DNA of 64,000 nucleotides from an uncultured Collinsella sp. (GCA_900539735.1 UQDE01000001.1:117653-181652); one strand, 5' to 3'. Positions 1 to 15,965 are shown, counted from the first letter of the stretch. Notes: generated by a model from the sequence alone, not told the origin. Numbers and translations: made by a program.

Positions 1-665
1 AGCTCCTCGCGCTTGGTGGCAGCGATGTCGGCGAACTCAGCCGGGATCTCGTCCATCGGCTCGGGGTAGGTCATACCCTTCTCGTCGGCCTTGAAGTCCC
101 ATGCAGTCATAGTGACCAGGTCGATGACGCCCCAGAAGTTGTCCTCGGCGCCCATCGGGACCTGAGCGGCCACGGCGTTAGCGTCGAGACGATCCTTCAT
201 GGTCTCGATAGCGTTGAAGAAGTCAGCGCCCACGCGGTCATACTTGTTGATGAAGGCGATACGGGGGACGTTGAAGGTAGAAGCCTGACGCCAAACGGTC
301 TCAGACTGGGGCTGAACGCCGGCAACGGCGTCGAAGACGGCGACAGCGCCATCGAGGACGCGCAGGCAGCGCTCGACCTCAGCGGTGAAGTCAACGTGGC
401 CCGGGGTGTCGATGATCTGGATGCGGTAGTCCTTACCGTCCTTGTTCCAGAAGCACGTGGTAGCAGCGGAGGTAATGGTTACGCCGCGCTCCTGCTCCTG
501 AACCATCCAGTCCATGGTGGCAGCGCCCTCATGAACCTCACCGATCTTGTGGGTCTTACCGGTGTAGTAAAGAATACGCTCGGTCGTGGTGGTCTTACCG
601 GCATCGATGTGGGCCATGATGCCGATGTTACGGGTATCGGAAAGCTTGTACTTAGGCTTAGCCAT
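1..665 (-). CDS. fusA: Elongation factor G (5'-partial view: N-terminal 221 residues only)
   Basis: GTPase that drives ribosomal translocation. The ATG at 663-665 follows an AAGGAA ribosome-binding site; the gene runs off the left edge, so the C-terminal two thirds are missing. Visible G-domain motifs are the P-loop [13 protein letters not shown], the switch II motif DTPGHVDFT and the base-specificity motif NKYD (the family more often has NKMD; the N, K and D are kept). It lies 19 bases downstream of rpsG in the rpsL-rpsG-fusA order typical of the str operon, so it is probably cotranscribed from the promoter upstream of rpsL. Identification is secure from the N-terminus alone. Confidence 0.97.
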   Translation of the reverse strand, partial: MAKPKYKLSDTRNIGIMAHIDAGKTTTTERILYYTGKTHKIGEVHEGAATMDWMVQEQERGVTITSAATTCFWNKDGKDYRIQIIDTPGHVDFTAEVERCLRVLDGAVAVFDAVAGVQPQSETVWRQASTFNVPRIAFINKYDRVGADFFNAIETMKDRLDANAVAAQVPMGAEDNFWGVIDLVTMTAWDFKADEKGMTYPEPMDEIPAEFADIAATKREE

Positions 666-684
666 GTTAGTTCCTTACCTTAAC

Positions 685-1158
685 TTACCAACGATAGTGA
701 GAGAACGCGCGGTTGGCCTCGGCCATCTTGAAGACGTCCTCACGCTTCTTGACGGAAGCGCCCAGGCCGTTGGAAGCGTCGAGGATCTCGTTGGCGAGAC
801 GCTCGGCCATGGTCTTCTCCTTGCGAGCGCGGGAGAAGTTGACGATCCAGCGGATACCCAGAGCGGTGGAACGACGGGAGTTGACCTCCATCGGGACCTG
901 ATAGGTAGCGCCACCGACACGCTTGGGCTTAACCTCGAGCGTGGGCTTGACGTTGTCCATAGCCTTCTTGAAGGTAGCGAGAGCGTCGCCACCCTCGGAC
1001 TTCTCGGCAACGATCTCGAAAGCGGTGTAAACGATGCGCTCAGCGGTGGCCTTCTTGCCGTCAAGAAGGACCTTGTTGATGAGCTGAGTCACCAGGCGGT
1101 TGTTGTAAACGGCGTCAGGCTGAACCTCACGACGATTAGCTGCTGCACGACGCGGCAT
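685..1158 (-). CDS. rpsG: 30S ribosomal protein S7
   Basis: Primary 16S rRNA-binding protein that organises the 3' domain of the small-subunit head near the E site. The 157-residue product has the usual S7 length and motifs: the N-terminal [12 protein letters not shown], the [11 protein letters not shown] segment, the central VEVNSRR-like element (here [15 protein letters not shown]) and the C-terminal NRAFSHYRW. The ATG is preceded by GGAG with a 7-base spacer. It sits between rpsL and fusA in the str operon; the 73-base gap to rpsL contains no terminator that I can see. Confidence 0.98.
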   Translation of the reverse strand: MPRRAAANRREVQPDAVYNNRLVTQLINKVLLDGKKATAERIVYTAFEIVAEKSEGGDALATFKKAMDNVKPTLEVKPKRVGGATYQVPMEVNSRRSTALGIRWIVNFSRARKEKTMAERLANEILDASNGLGASVKKREDVFKMAEANRAFSHYRW

Positions 1159-1231
1159 GTGAAATCTCCTTAAGTGTCTACCGTGCGGCGCTTAGGCGGC
1201 ACACGGCGAAAGTATCAAAACGTTATCTGGC

Positions 1232-1609
1232 TTATTTAGCCTTGGGGCGCTTAGCACCATACTTGGAACGGGCCTGCATACGGTTCTGGACCGGAGCAGC
1301 GTCGTAGGCGCCACGGATGACGTGATAACGGACACCAGGGAGGTCACGGACACGACCGCCGCGGACGAGCACGATGGAGTGCTCCTGCAGGTTGTGGCCC
1401 TCACCCGGGATGTAAGCAGTAACTTCGATGCCGTTGACGAGGCGAACACGGGCAACCTTACGAAGAGCCGAGTTCGGCTTCTTGGGGCTCGTGGTGAAGA
1501 CGCGGGTGCACACGCCGCGCTTCTGGGAGTTGTGCTGCAGAGCAGCGTTCTTGGACTTCTTGGGCACGGAACGACGGCCCTGGCGAACCAGCTGGTTAAT
1601 AGTAGGCAA
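1232..1609 (-). CDS. rpsL: 30S ribosomal protein S12, with Arg at position 88
   Basis: Decoding-centre protein of the small subunit. The 125-residue sequence carries the hallmark [21 protein letters not shown] and EGHNLQEHS blocks. The start is a TTG at 1607-1609, six bases after AAGGAG; no ATG lies closer. Position 43 is Lys as usual, but the GGRVKDLPG loop reads GGRVRDLPG, so position 88 (E. coli Met-1 numbering) is Arg encoded by CGT. K88R is a known streptomycin-resistance substitution in E. coli and Mycobacterium; here it appears to be the native residue. First gene of the rpsL-rpsG-fusA operon. Confidence 0.98.
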   Translation of the reverse strand: MPTINQLVRQGRRSVPKKSKNAALQHNSQKRGVCTRVFTTSPKKPNSALRKVARVRLVNGIEVTAYIPGEGHNLQEHSIVLVRGGRVRDLPGVRYHVIRGAYDAAPVQNRMQARSKYGAKRPKAK

Positions 1610-1702
1610 AGCGTACTCCTTCTCGAATGATTCCAGCTTTCTGTAAAGTGCAACGGCTTGAATCGAGGGGTCAGCATCCCCCTACGAAACACGCAGTTCG
1701 AT

Positions 1703-1731
1703 AGGATACGTGGCGTTAGCTGTGCCGTCAA
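1703..1731 (-). promoter_or_regulatory. Probable sigma-A promoter of the str operon
   Basis: On the minus strand TTGACG (1726-1731) and TATCCT (1703-1708) are separated by 17 bases, about 95 bases before rpsL. The region is flanked by an inverted GGATACG/CGTATCC pair (1704-1710 and 1750-1756). Apart from this promoter and the terminator at 1912, I see no gene or RNA in the 336-base gap between rpsL and the anti-sigma gene. Confidence 0.55.
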
Positions 1732-1911
1732 CAGACCACGCCACCGGGCGTATCCTAAAATAAGCATATTTCCGCAAAGCCTACACAAATGGAATCCCCT
1801 CCTGTGCGCGGTGGTGGATCCCCGGCCCGGGCGGCCTATCAAGATTTTGCCGCATACTTCCGAAATTCAGACGAATACCGCTCGCTTTAACCGCCCATTT
1901 ACCGCAAAAGA

Positions 1912-1938
1912 GGCCGCTTCCCCTAGTAGGAAGCGGCC
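1912..1938 (-). terminator. Intrinsic terminator after the sigma/anti-sigma operon
   Basis: Perfect 10-bp stem GGCCGCTTCC/GGAAGCGGCC with a 7-base loop, followed on the minus strand by TCTTTTG. It starts 8 bases beyond the anti-sigma stop codon. Confidence 0.85.
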
Positions 1939-1945
1939 CCAAATC

Positions 1946-3022
1946 TTACGAATAGACGATGGTAAAGGGCTCTTTCGTTTCGGTCTCCCCTGTTGATGTA
2001 TACCTCACAATTTCAAGGGTTACCGAGACAACTTGATCGACATCAATCAACTTCGTTGGCACCCAGATGTTCTCTCCGCTATTGCGCCCATAAGAAAAAT
2101 ATAAGTTGAACACCCCTGCGTCGTCATCTTCGATAATCTGCTCCGATCCATCCTTGTAGCTGACGGTCAGCTTATTATCAACTGCTTCATAGCCCAAATC
2201 ATCGATGTGCGTCTGGATGGAAAACGGGCTAATCTCAAGAGGCGAGTCACCGGAGCGGAGTTCCTTTGTATCGACGTACGCTCCAATATTGAACTCGGGT
2301 GTCGACGCCTCAAACCGCCTCGCACTCTCACCTTCACCCTCGGTCCAGTGGATATTCCAGGTGACAGCATGTTGCAAATCTCGCTCGCGATCCATAGCGG
2401 CAAAGTACATCGTGCCATTAATGACAGTATCGCTTGATGTGTCCTTATCAATTGTGCTGCGTGTGTCAGGCCATTCCTCGCCGAACTTCATATCGGGCGT
2501 GCCGATGCCCTGCTCTTCTTCACCATAGAGAACAAGTTCGCCAATCTCTGCTGCTGGCTTGTAGTAGTTAACTCCATTTGGATTGGACAACGTAAACGTC
2601 ACGGCTCCGCAGCCGTTTTGGTCGATTGCCATCTCATGGATATCAAGCGTATAGCCGTTGCCCTCGACGGACAGATTAACCTCCTGGACTGCGCCTTCCA
2701 GGCTTTGGGGCGCGATGCCATCGCCAAACTCTCTGGTGTAGGTATATTTAGTTCCCGATGAGCCGCCGTTGGTCCAGGTAATGGAATCCCCGTTGCCGTG
2801 GTTTCCCCAGGCAGAGGCAAAATAGCTGGAATTGACGACGGCGTAGGCGACCCCTCCGGTCGCCAGCACTCCGGCAAGGCATCCGATCACGGCAACATAC
2901 AGAGGCTTCGCGTGACCCTTTCGGCGAAGCGGCTCACCAGCAGCGGCATAAAGAACACGGTCAGCAAGATCGCTATCGGCTTGGACGGACTCGAAGGCCT
3001 GCTTGATTTGATTGGATTTCAC
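1946..3022 (-). CDS. Membrane-anchored anti-sigma factor-like protein
   Basis: A 358-residue protein with a short cytoplasmic N-terminus (about 1-38), one transmembrane helix (about 41-64, VAVIGCLAGVLATGGVAYAV) and a large extracytoplasmic region rich in beta-type sequence. This architecture, directly downstream of an ECF sigma factor gene, matches anti-sigma proteins with a DUF4179-like exterior. The GTG start at 3020-3022 follows AGGAGGG with a 5-base spacer. The coding region overlaps the end of the sigma gene by 50 bases, so the two are very likely translationally coupled. Inferred role: hold the sigma factor at the membrane until an envelope signal releases it. No ligand can be named. 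Confidence 0.7.
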   Translation of the reverse strand: MKSNQIKQAFESVQADSDLADRVLYAAAGEPLRRKGHAKPLYVAVIGCLAGVLATGGVAYAVVNSSYFASAWGNHGNGDSITWTNGGSSGTKYTYTREFGDGIAPQSLEGAVQEVNLSVEGNGYTLDIHEMAIDQNGCGAVTFTLSNPNGVNYYKPAAEIGELVLYGEEEQGIGTPDMKFGEEWPDTRSTIDKDTSSDTVINGTMYFAAMDRERDLQHAVTWNIHWTEGEGESARRFEASTPEFNIGAYVDTKELRSGDSPLEISPFSIQTHIDDLGYEAVDNKLTVSYKDGSEQIIEDDDAGVFNLYFSYGRNSGENIWVPTKLIDVDQVVSVTLEIVRYTSTGETETKEPFTIVYS

Positions 3023-3491
3023 GGTCGCCCTCCTCTAGGATGAACTTGAGCTTCGATCTGCCGCGAGCCAAACGCGTTCGAACAGTCGCGGCTGGCACAT
3101 GCAATAACTCGGCAATCTCTGAGGTCGAAAAGCCCAGATAGTAATAGAGCATGATGGGAACACGGAATCGTTCCGGAAGTCGCATAACGTCTGACAGGAC
3201 CGCCTTGGTCTCCTCCTGCGCCGTCGAAAGCGAATCGGCCAGGTTCTCAATATCCTCCACACGCCTCCATGGCTTTCGAAAGAGAGATTTGCATTCATTG
3301 ATCGTGACCCGGATAAGCCATCGACGAAGATGTTCCCAGCTTTCAAATTGCGCATCGCTTTTGAGTAACTTCAGAAAGACGTCTTGAGCGACATCGTCGG
3401 CATCGGCACGATCGCGCAGATACGTCAATGCGATTCGAAACACGACATCTCTGTGATCTTCAACCGCCTGTCTAAATGCTTGTTCTTCCAT
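2973..3491 (-). CDS. ECF-type RNA polymerase sigma factor
   Basis: A 172-residue sigma-70 family factor of the extracytoplasmic-function group. Region 2 is visible at about residues 10-75 (YLRDRADADDVAQDVFLKL, then WLIRVTINECKSLFRK) and region 4 at about 105-155 (LPERFRVPIMLYYYLGFSTSEIAELL is read there in two parts, ending in the helix-turn-helix VPAATVRTRLARGR). Start chosen at ATG 3489-3491 because GGAGG lies 5 bases upstream; an in-frame GTG two codons earlier is less well placed. It forms a two-gene operon with the overlapping anti-sigma gene and probably recognises its own promoter at 3539-3568. Confidence 0.9.
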   Translation of the reverse strand: MEEQAFRQAVEDHRDVVFRIALTYLRDRADADDVAQDVFLKLLKSDAQFESWEHLRRWLIRVTINECKSLFRKPWRRVEDIENLADSLSTAQEETKAVLSDVMRLPERFRVPIMLYYYLGFSTSEIAELLHVPAATVRTRLARGRSKLKFILEEGDREIQSNQAGLRVRPSR

Positions 3492-3538
3492 AATCACCTC
3501 CCGGTGACGTTAATAATTCTTGGTGAGGCCCTCACCTT

Positions 3539-3568
3539 AGATACGCTCTTGTCGGGCGAAATGTTTCA
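3539..3568 (-). promoter_or_regulatory. Candidate ECF-type autoregulated promoter
   Basis: On the minus strand TGAAAC (3563-3568), 17 bases, then CGTATCT (3539-3545). An AAC-containing -35 and a CGT-containing -10 with about 16-17 bases between them is the classic ECF promoter form, and it lies about 50 bases before the sigma gene start. Confidence 0.6.
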
Positions 3569-3588
3569 AATTCAAGCATAAAAAACCG

Positions 3589-3614
3589 ACCAAAATAAAC
3601 CTGTCCCTTTTTGG
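3589..3614 (-). repeat. Short palindromic repeat, GGGACAG-loop family
   Basis: A 26-base sequence with CCAAAA/TTTTGG ends and GGGACAGG inside (minus-strand reading). An exact 26-base copy lies on the plus strand at 30272-30297, where it forms the middle of a hairpin after an ABC transporter gene. Confidence 0.7.
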
Positions 3615-3676
3615 CATAAAGGAATCCCCTCCCGTCCCGGGAATCCGACGTACTCGTCGGGGCAACGTTCCTCATC

Positions 3677-3713
3677 AAAAAAGGCCCGCCCCCCTGTTGG
3701 GAAGCGAGCCTTT
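3677..3713 (-). terminator. Intrinsic terminator of rpoBC
   Basis: Stem AAGGCTCGC/GCGGGCCTT (one G-U pair) between 3681-3689 and 3704-3712, followed on the minus strand by TTTTTT. It begins 27 bases past the rpoC stop codon. Confidence 0.85.
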
Positions 3714-3739
3714 ATAAGGGCGGTTAACGTACTAGGAAA

Positions 3740-8218
<4,479 letters not shown>

Positions 8219-8224
8219 AGTCAA

Positions 8225-11716
<3,492 letters not shown>

Positions 11717-11789
11717 CAGGTTTTTCCTCCTTCACGGAAATGCTCGGTGGGTTGGCGAGGCATAGCTTCGCCAGTTATCGCAACCTAAT

Positions 11790-11817
11790 AGTTTATCAGG
11801 TACCGACCGTTGAGCAA
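11790..11817 (-). promoter_or_regulatory. Candidate rpoBC promoter
   Basis: Minus-strand TTGCTC (11812-11817), 16 bases, TAAACT (11790-11795), about 75 bases before the rpoB start. Only a moderate match; the separate terminator of galU at 11951 supports rpoBC having its own promoter here. Confidence 0.4.
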
Positions 11818-11950
11818 GAAAAGCCTTGACGCGATTGAGTTTTTGGAGTAGCAAAGTTTTTCGACAGAAAACACGCAGGTAGATGTATGTGTATCGAACA
11901 TCTGTTCATATATTTTCTGTGAACAGAGAGCCGGCAATCGCAGCTCTTAT

Positions 11951-11983
11951 AAAAAACGGGCGCGAACCGAGGTCCGCGCCCGT
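11951..11983 (-). terminator. Intrinsic terminator of galU
   Basis: Nine-bp stem ACGGGCGCG/CGCGCCCGT (11956-11964 and 11975-11983) followed on the minus strand by TTTTTT. It starts 21 bases past the galU stop. Confidence 0.85.
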
Positions 11984-12003
11984 AAATGTCGATGCCCGAA
12001 GGC

Positions 12004-12912
12004 TTACTTGCGCATCAATCCGCCGCGCTCGTCGATGGCGTCCCAGAAGGCGCTGGCAAAGCGGGGGTCGCTTGCGGCCATGAGGGCGTTGGTGGCCATC
12101 CAGCCAGAGGGAGTGCCGGTGTCGTAGCCCGACAGCGGGTCAATGACGACGGCATACATGGCCTCGCGGTCGAGCGAACGGGCCATGGCGTCGGTGAGCT
12201 GGATCTCGCCGCCCTTGCCGGCCTGCTGATCTGCCAGCAGGTCCATGACCAGCGGGCTCAGCAGGTAGCGACCGACGATGTACAGATTGGACGGAGCCGC
12301 CTCGGGAGCGGGCTTCTCGACCAGACCGCCGATGCGCCAGACAGCGCCCGGCTCTGCATCGGCAACGTCCTCGGCACCCTCGAGCGAACCGACGCGCTCA
12401 CCGGCGATAACGCCGTAGCGGCTGACTTCCTCGGGCGAGCAAGCAGCGACGGCGATAACCGAAGCGCCACCGTGCTCCTTGGAAACGGCGAGCATCTTGT
12501 CGCAGATGTCGCGGTTAGGCACAACGTAGTCGCCCAGAAGAACCAGGAAGTTCTCCCCTGCCACGGCGTCGGCGGCAGAGCGAATAGCATGGCCGAGGCC
12601 CTTGGGCTCGTACTGATAACGGAAGTCGACCGGCATACCGCCAGCGTGGGCGACGGCGTCGGCATAGGCGTTCTTGCCGCGCTCGCGCAGCAGGTTCTCG
12701 AGCGAGCGATCGGGCTGGAAGTAGTTCAGTAGCTCGGGCTTACCGGGAGAAGTAACGATGATGGCATCGTCGACCTCCTCGGGATCGAGCGCCTCCTCGA
12801 CGACGTACTGGATGACGGGCTTGTCGAGCACCGGCAGCATCTCTTTGGGCGTGCACTTGGTGCCAGGCAGAAAACGCGTGCCAAGACCGGCGGCGGGGAT
12901 GATTGCTTTCAT
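12004..12912 (-). CDS. galU: UTP-glucose-1-phosphate uridylyltransferase
   Basis: Makes UDP-glucose from UTP and glucose-1-phosphate, the donor for cell-surface glycans and galactose metabolism. The 302-residue protein begins with the nucleotidyltransferase signature AAGLGTRFLPGTKCTPKEML, then EPKGLGHAI, the LLGDYVV metal-binding Asp region and VEKPAP. Start chosen at ATG 12910-12912; an in-frame TTG three codons upstream sits only 3 bases from AAAGGA, whereas the ATG is 12 bases away, so the exact start is slightly uncertain. The gene is a single transcription unit set between rplL and rpoB, a place usually free of metabolic genes. Confidence 0.95.
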   Translation of the reverse strand: MKAIIPAAGLGTRFLPGTKCTPKEMLPVLDKPVIQYVVEEALDPEEVDDAIIVTSPGKPELLNYFQPDRSLENLLRERGKNAYADAVAHAGGMPVDFRYQYEPKGLGHAIRSAADAVAGENFLVLLGDYVVPNRDICDKMLAVSKEHGGASVIAVAACSPEEVSRYGVIAGERVGSLEGAEDVADAEPGAVWRIGGLVEKPAPEAAPSNLYIVGRYLLSPLVMDLLADQQAGKGGEIQLTDAMARSLDREAMYAVVIDPLSGYDTGTPSGWMATNALMAASDPRFASAFWDAIDERGGLMRK

Positions 12913-13010
12913 GTTATTCAAAGATCCTTTCGCAGGCGCAGAATGCGCCCTGTGCGTGCGGCACGGCGGCCGCAGACCAAATTGCGATACCCAAGCATCT
13001 TACCGCTGGA

Positions 13011-13038
13011 ACTATATGTCGCTACAAGGCAGAGACAA
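13011..13038 (-). promoter_or_regulatory. Candidate galU promoter
   Basis: Minus-strand TTGTCT (13033-13038), 16 bases, TATAGT (13011-13016), about 100 bases before galU. The rest of the 316-base gap between galU and rplL holds only the rplL terminator; I see no gene or RNA in it. Confidence 0.4.
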
Positions 13039-13170
13039 TTCTTCAGCAGGTCAACGCAAATTATTGCTCGAATGGTGCAATTTTATTGCCCAACGGCAGG
13101 GTGCCCGATACGACGCAAATTACAGAACATGGCAGTTTGAGCAACCGATGTCGAGGGACCGAAAAACAAA

Positions 13171-13201
13171 AAAGACGGGGCTCGCAATGCGAACCCCGTC
13201 T
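13171..13201 (-). terminator. Intrinsic terminator of rplJL
   Basis: Stem of 13 bp (one G-U pair) between 13173-13185 and 13189-13201, read on the minus strand as AGACGGGGTTCGC ... GCGAGCCCCGTCT, followed by TTTTTTG. It starts 28 bases past the rplL stop. Confidence 0.88.
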
Positions 13202-13228
13202 GCAAAGAAATCTGGCGAGAAAGCCTGA

Positions 13229-13606
13229 TTACTTGAGGGTGACAGCAGCGCCAGCAGCCTCGAGCTTCTCCTTGGCAGCCTCGGCGTCCTCCTTCTTGGC
13301 ACCCTCGAGAACAGCCTTGGGAGCGCCCTCGACGACCTCCTTGGCCTCCTTCAGGCCAAGGTTGGTGAGCTCACGGACGGCCTTGATGACCTGGATCTTG
13401 TTGTCGCCGAAGCCCTCGAGCACGACGTCAAACTCGGTCTTCTCCTCGGCCTCAGCAGCGCCAGCAGCGGGAGCGGCGACAACAGCGGCAGGAGCAGCGG
13501 CGGAAACGCCGAAGGTGTCCTCGATAGCCTTGACGAGCTCGGAAGCCTCGAGAAGGGTCATTTCCTTAAGAGCATCGATGATCTCATCGGTGGTAAGCTT
13601 AGCCAT
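13229..13606 (-). CDS. rplL: 50S ribosomal protein L7/L12
   Basis: Stalk protein that recruits translation GTPases. The 125-residue product has an N-terminal dimerisation domain ([20 protein letters not shown]), an Ala-rich hinge (about 43-57) and the C-terminal factor-binding domain ([31 protein letters not shown]). Start chosen at ATG 13604-13606 with AGGA 7 bases upstream; an in-frame ATG eleven codons earlier lacks this spacing. It is the second gene of the rplJ-rplL operon, 102 bases after rplJ. Confidence 0.98.
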   Translation of the reverse strand: MAKLTTDEIIDALKEMTLLEASELVKAIEDTFGVSAAAPAAVVAAPAAGAAEAEEKTEFDVVLEGFGDNKIQVIKAVRELTNLGLKEAKEVVEGAPKAVLEGAKKEDAEAAKEKLEAAGAAVTLK

Positions 13607-13708
13607 TTCTAAGTCCTTTCGGTTTCCGTGCGGATGCACGGAGATCAGTTAAAACACGGCGCGAATGCGCCAGGGGTGCGGCGTTGCCGCCGCGGGTGAA
13701 AACAGCAA

Positions 13709-14230
13709 CTAGGCTGCCTTCTGCTCGGAGACCTGCTGGATCGAACGAGCGAGACCAGAGGAAACGCCGTTGACGCAGACAGCGATGTCGCGAGCGAAAC
13801 CGGAGATGAGACCGGCGATCTGGCCGAGAAGCTGATCCTTGGTGGGCAGCTCGGCGATAGCCTTAACATCATCAGCGGAAACGGCCTTGCCGTCGGAGAT
13901 ACCGCCCTTGATCTCAAGGACGCCCTTGGACTTAGCGGAGAAGTCCTTAAGGGCCTTAGCGGCCTCGACCGGCTCGGACTCGTAGAACACATAAGCGACG
14001 GGGCCGGCGAGGATCTCGTCGAGCTCGGGCTGCTCCTGGTTCTTGAGAGCGATCTTGACCAGGTTGTTCTTGTAGACCTTCATCTCGGCGCCGCACTCGC
14101 GAAGCTGATGACGCAGCTCCTGAGCCTGCTTAACCGTCAGACCGTTGTAGTTGACGACGAACAGACCGGCGTTCTCGGCGATACGGGACTCAATCTCTGC
14201 AACCTTGTCGATTTTGTACTGCTGGGGCAT
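13709..14230 (-). CDS. rplJ: 50S ribosomal protein L10
   Basis: Anchors the L7/L12 stalk dimers to 23S rRNA and also acts as autogenous regulator of its own operon. The 173-residue sequence has the L10 pattern FVVNYNGLTVKQAQELR and the KNNLVKIAL helix; the long C-terminal helix that binds L12 is at about 135-173. The ATG at 14228-14230 follows GGAGG with an 8-base spacer. Preceded by an L10-type leader and attenuator (14231-14440). Confidence 0.97.
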   Translation of the reverse strand: MPQQYKIDKVAEIESRIAENAGLFVVNYNGLTVKQAQELRHQLRECGAEMKVYKNNLVKIALKNQEQPELDEILAGPVAYVFYESEPVEAAKALKDFSAKSKGVLEIKGGISDGKAVSADDVKAIAELPTKDQLLGQIAGLISGFARDIAVCVNGVSSGLARSIQQVSEQKAA

Positions 14231-14440
14231 GAATTACACCTCCTCGAATTCTTTCCGGGCACGGTCCGCCACAAGGACGTGACGGGGGCATGTCCAAAAA
14301 GAAAGCCCCCGCGCTGCATGAGCGACGGGGGCGAGAAGACATATCTACTCGACCACCTCGGCTGGCGGGATATCCCATTAAGCTCGCGGGCGATGCCCGT
14401 TTGCACCGGCTGTCTCTGGCAGCGGATTCGTGCGTGAACC
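14231..14440 (-). ncRNA. L10 leader (rplJL autoregulatory 5' UTR)
   Basis: The roughly 210-base transcribed leader contains the GCCGAGGTG element typical of the bacterial L10-binding leader (at about 14358-14366 in the plus-strand numbering, reverse-complemented) and ends in an attenuator hairpin at 14305-14332. In the known regulation, L10 bound to the leader favours termination. The match is by motif and position, not by covariance search. Confidence 0.65.
14296..14332 (-). terminator. Attenuator in the rplJ leader
   Basis: Hairpin with GCCCCCG/CGGGGGC arms and inner CGCT/AGCG pairing (14305-14332), followed on the minus strand by TTTCTTTTT. It lies inside the leader, 66 bases before the rplJ start, so it would act as a conditional terminator. 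Confidence 0.75.
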
Positions 14441-14446
14441 GAAAGT

Positions 14447-14475
14447 ATTATGGCGGGGACCCCGGCGTCGGTCAA
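14447..14475 (-). promoter_or_regulatory. Promoter of rplJL
   Basis: Minus-strand TTGACC (14470-14475), 17 bases, CATAAT (14447-14452). The -35 element lies inside the left arm of the large inverted repeat 14464-14685. Confidence 0.65.
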
Positions 14476-14685
14476 CGGAAAACCGGGCTGCACACAATTC
14501 CACCATCCGGCACGCGCCGCCGAAGGCCAGGCGCAAGGTTTTCGCTCGGTCAAGTCCTGGCTCGCACGAAGAGCACATTAAGTGCTCTTCGGCTCGTGCG
14601 GAATCTACGAAAACCTTGCGCCTGGCCTTTGGCGGCGCGGCCTGCGTCAACTATGGGGCAGCCCGGTTTTCCGTTGGCTGACGCC
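14464..14685. repeat. Large imperfect inverted repeat, 222 bp
   Basis: Two arms of about 105 bases mirror each other around a near-perfect core GAAGAGCAC/GTGCTCTTC at 14568-14590. Shared blocks in both arms, from outside in, are GGCGTC, CAACGGAAAACCGGGCTGC, then GAAGGCCAGGCGCAAGG with GTTTTCG (one base differs), and GAAGAGCAC; the segments between them differ. It fills the space between the aminotransferase stop and the rplJL promoter. The rest of this 505-base gene-free stretch is the L10 leader and promoter. Confidence 0.85.
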
Positions 14686-14735
14686 CCCACGCATAACCCT
14701 TATGTCGGTGGGCTGATGTGTTGCATCCCTGAGGG

Positions 14736-15872
14736 CTACAAGGTTGAAATGAAGGTGGACAGGCGGCGGAGGCCTTCGTCCAGATTTTTGTCGGAAACGC
14801 AGTAGCTTAAGCGGACGTGGCCTTCGGTGCCGAAGCAGTCGCCCGGGACTAGGGCTACGTTTGCTTCTTTGATGGCTTTGATACAGAAGGCTTCGCTGGT
14901 TAGGCCGTACTTTTTGATGCTCGGGAAAGTGTAGAAGGCTCCTGCGGGCTCTACTGCGTCGAGGCCCATGGCGTCTAAGGCTGCGAGCACGCGTTTGCGG
15001 CGGGCTCGGTAGACTTTGAGCATGGGGGTTGGGTCGACGGTGAGGGCTCGCGCTGCTGCGTCCATCTCAAATGAAACGGCGCTCGATACTAAGTATTGGT
15101 GGGCCTTTGCGATCTCGGCGATGACGGGGGCTGCGGCTGCGAGCCAGCCCAAGCGCCAGCCGGTCATGGCCCAGGGCTTGGAGAAGCTCTCGATGACGAC
15201 CGTCTGCTCGCGTAGCTCCGGGTGTCGCTGGGCAAATCGCTCGTAGCCATCCACATAGACCAGACGGTTGTATACGTCGTCGCAGACTACGTAGATGCCC
15301 GCCTGCTCCGCTACGCGCGCCACGGCGTCGAGCGATGCCGCGTCGAGGATGCAGCCCGTGGGATTGTTGGGCGAGCAGATGACGATGGCCTTGGTCGCCG
15401 GCGTCACGCAAGCACGAAGCGCGTCCTCGTCAATCTGAAATTGCGCAGGCTCCGTATCCAAAAAGACCGCTTTGGCGTGGTTGGCCACGACGATACTCTC
15501 ATACAAACCAAAAGCCGGCGTGGGAATAATAACCTCGTCGTCTGGATTGAGCATAGCCATAAACGTAGCCGACAGAGCCTCAGTCGCACCATCGGTCAGG
15601 ATGACCTCGTCAGCAGAAAACGAAGGGCCCGCGCCGCCCATATATGCGGACAGCGCCTCGCGCAGGGCGGGGCGACCGTTGTTGGGCGGATAGTGCGTGT
15701 CGCCGCGGTCCAACGAAGCAGTCACCTCGGCGCTAATCGCGTCGGGCGTGGGAAAATCGGGCTCGCCGAGCGCAAGCGCAATGCATCCCGGATGCTGAGC
15801 GGCGAGCGCGTTGATTCGGCGGATGCCGGAGGGCTTGAGCGTGGCAAGCGAGGAATTCATGGGCAGACGCAT
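14736..15872 (-). CDS. PLP-dependent class I/II aminotransferase (AspC-like)
   Basis: Cytosolic fold-type I aminotransferase of 378 residues. Visible landmarks are ALGEPDFPTP near the N-terminus, ICSPNNPTG (about 165-173, contacts PLP), CDDVYNRLVY and the lysine motif SFSKPWAMTGWRLGW (about 230-244), whose Lys would form the PLP Schiff base; the C-terminal LSYCVS precedes a substrate-carboxylate-binding region (the usual Arg is in HVRLSY). ATG 15870-15872 follows AAAGGA with a 5-base gap. The exact amino donor cannot be read; aspartate/aromatic or alanine-type activity is possible. It is divergent from the gene at 15966 and followed by the large inverted repeat. Confidence 0.88.
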   Translation of the reverse strand: MRLPMNSSLATLKPSGIRRINALAAQHPGCIALALGEPDFPTPDAISAEVTASLDRGDTHYPPNNGRPALREALSAYMGGAGPSFSADEVILTDGATEALSATFMAMLNPDDEVIIPTPAFGLYESIVVANHAKAVFLDTEPAQFQIDEDALRACVTPATKAIVICSPNNPTGCILDAASLDAVARVAEQAGIYVVCDDVYNRLVYVDGYERFAQRHPELREQTVVIESFSKPWAMTGWRLGWLAAAAPVIAEIAKAHQYLVSSAVSFEMDAAARALTVDPTPMLKVYRARRKRVLAALDAMGLDAVEPAGAFYTFPSIKKYGLTSEAFCIKAIKEANVALVPGDCFGTEGHVRLSYCVSDKNLDEGLRRLSTFISTL

Positions 15873-15965
15873 GGCGTTCCTTTCGTAAGGGTTGCACTAG
15901 GATAGCGCGGCTAGGCGCCGCCAGACGGTATAACCTAAACGGAAACCAACCGGAAAGGAGGCGGT

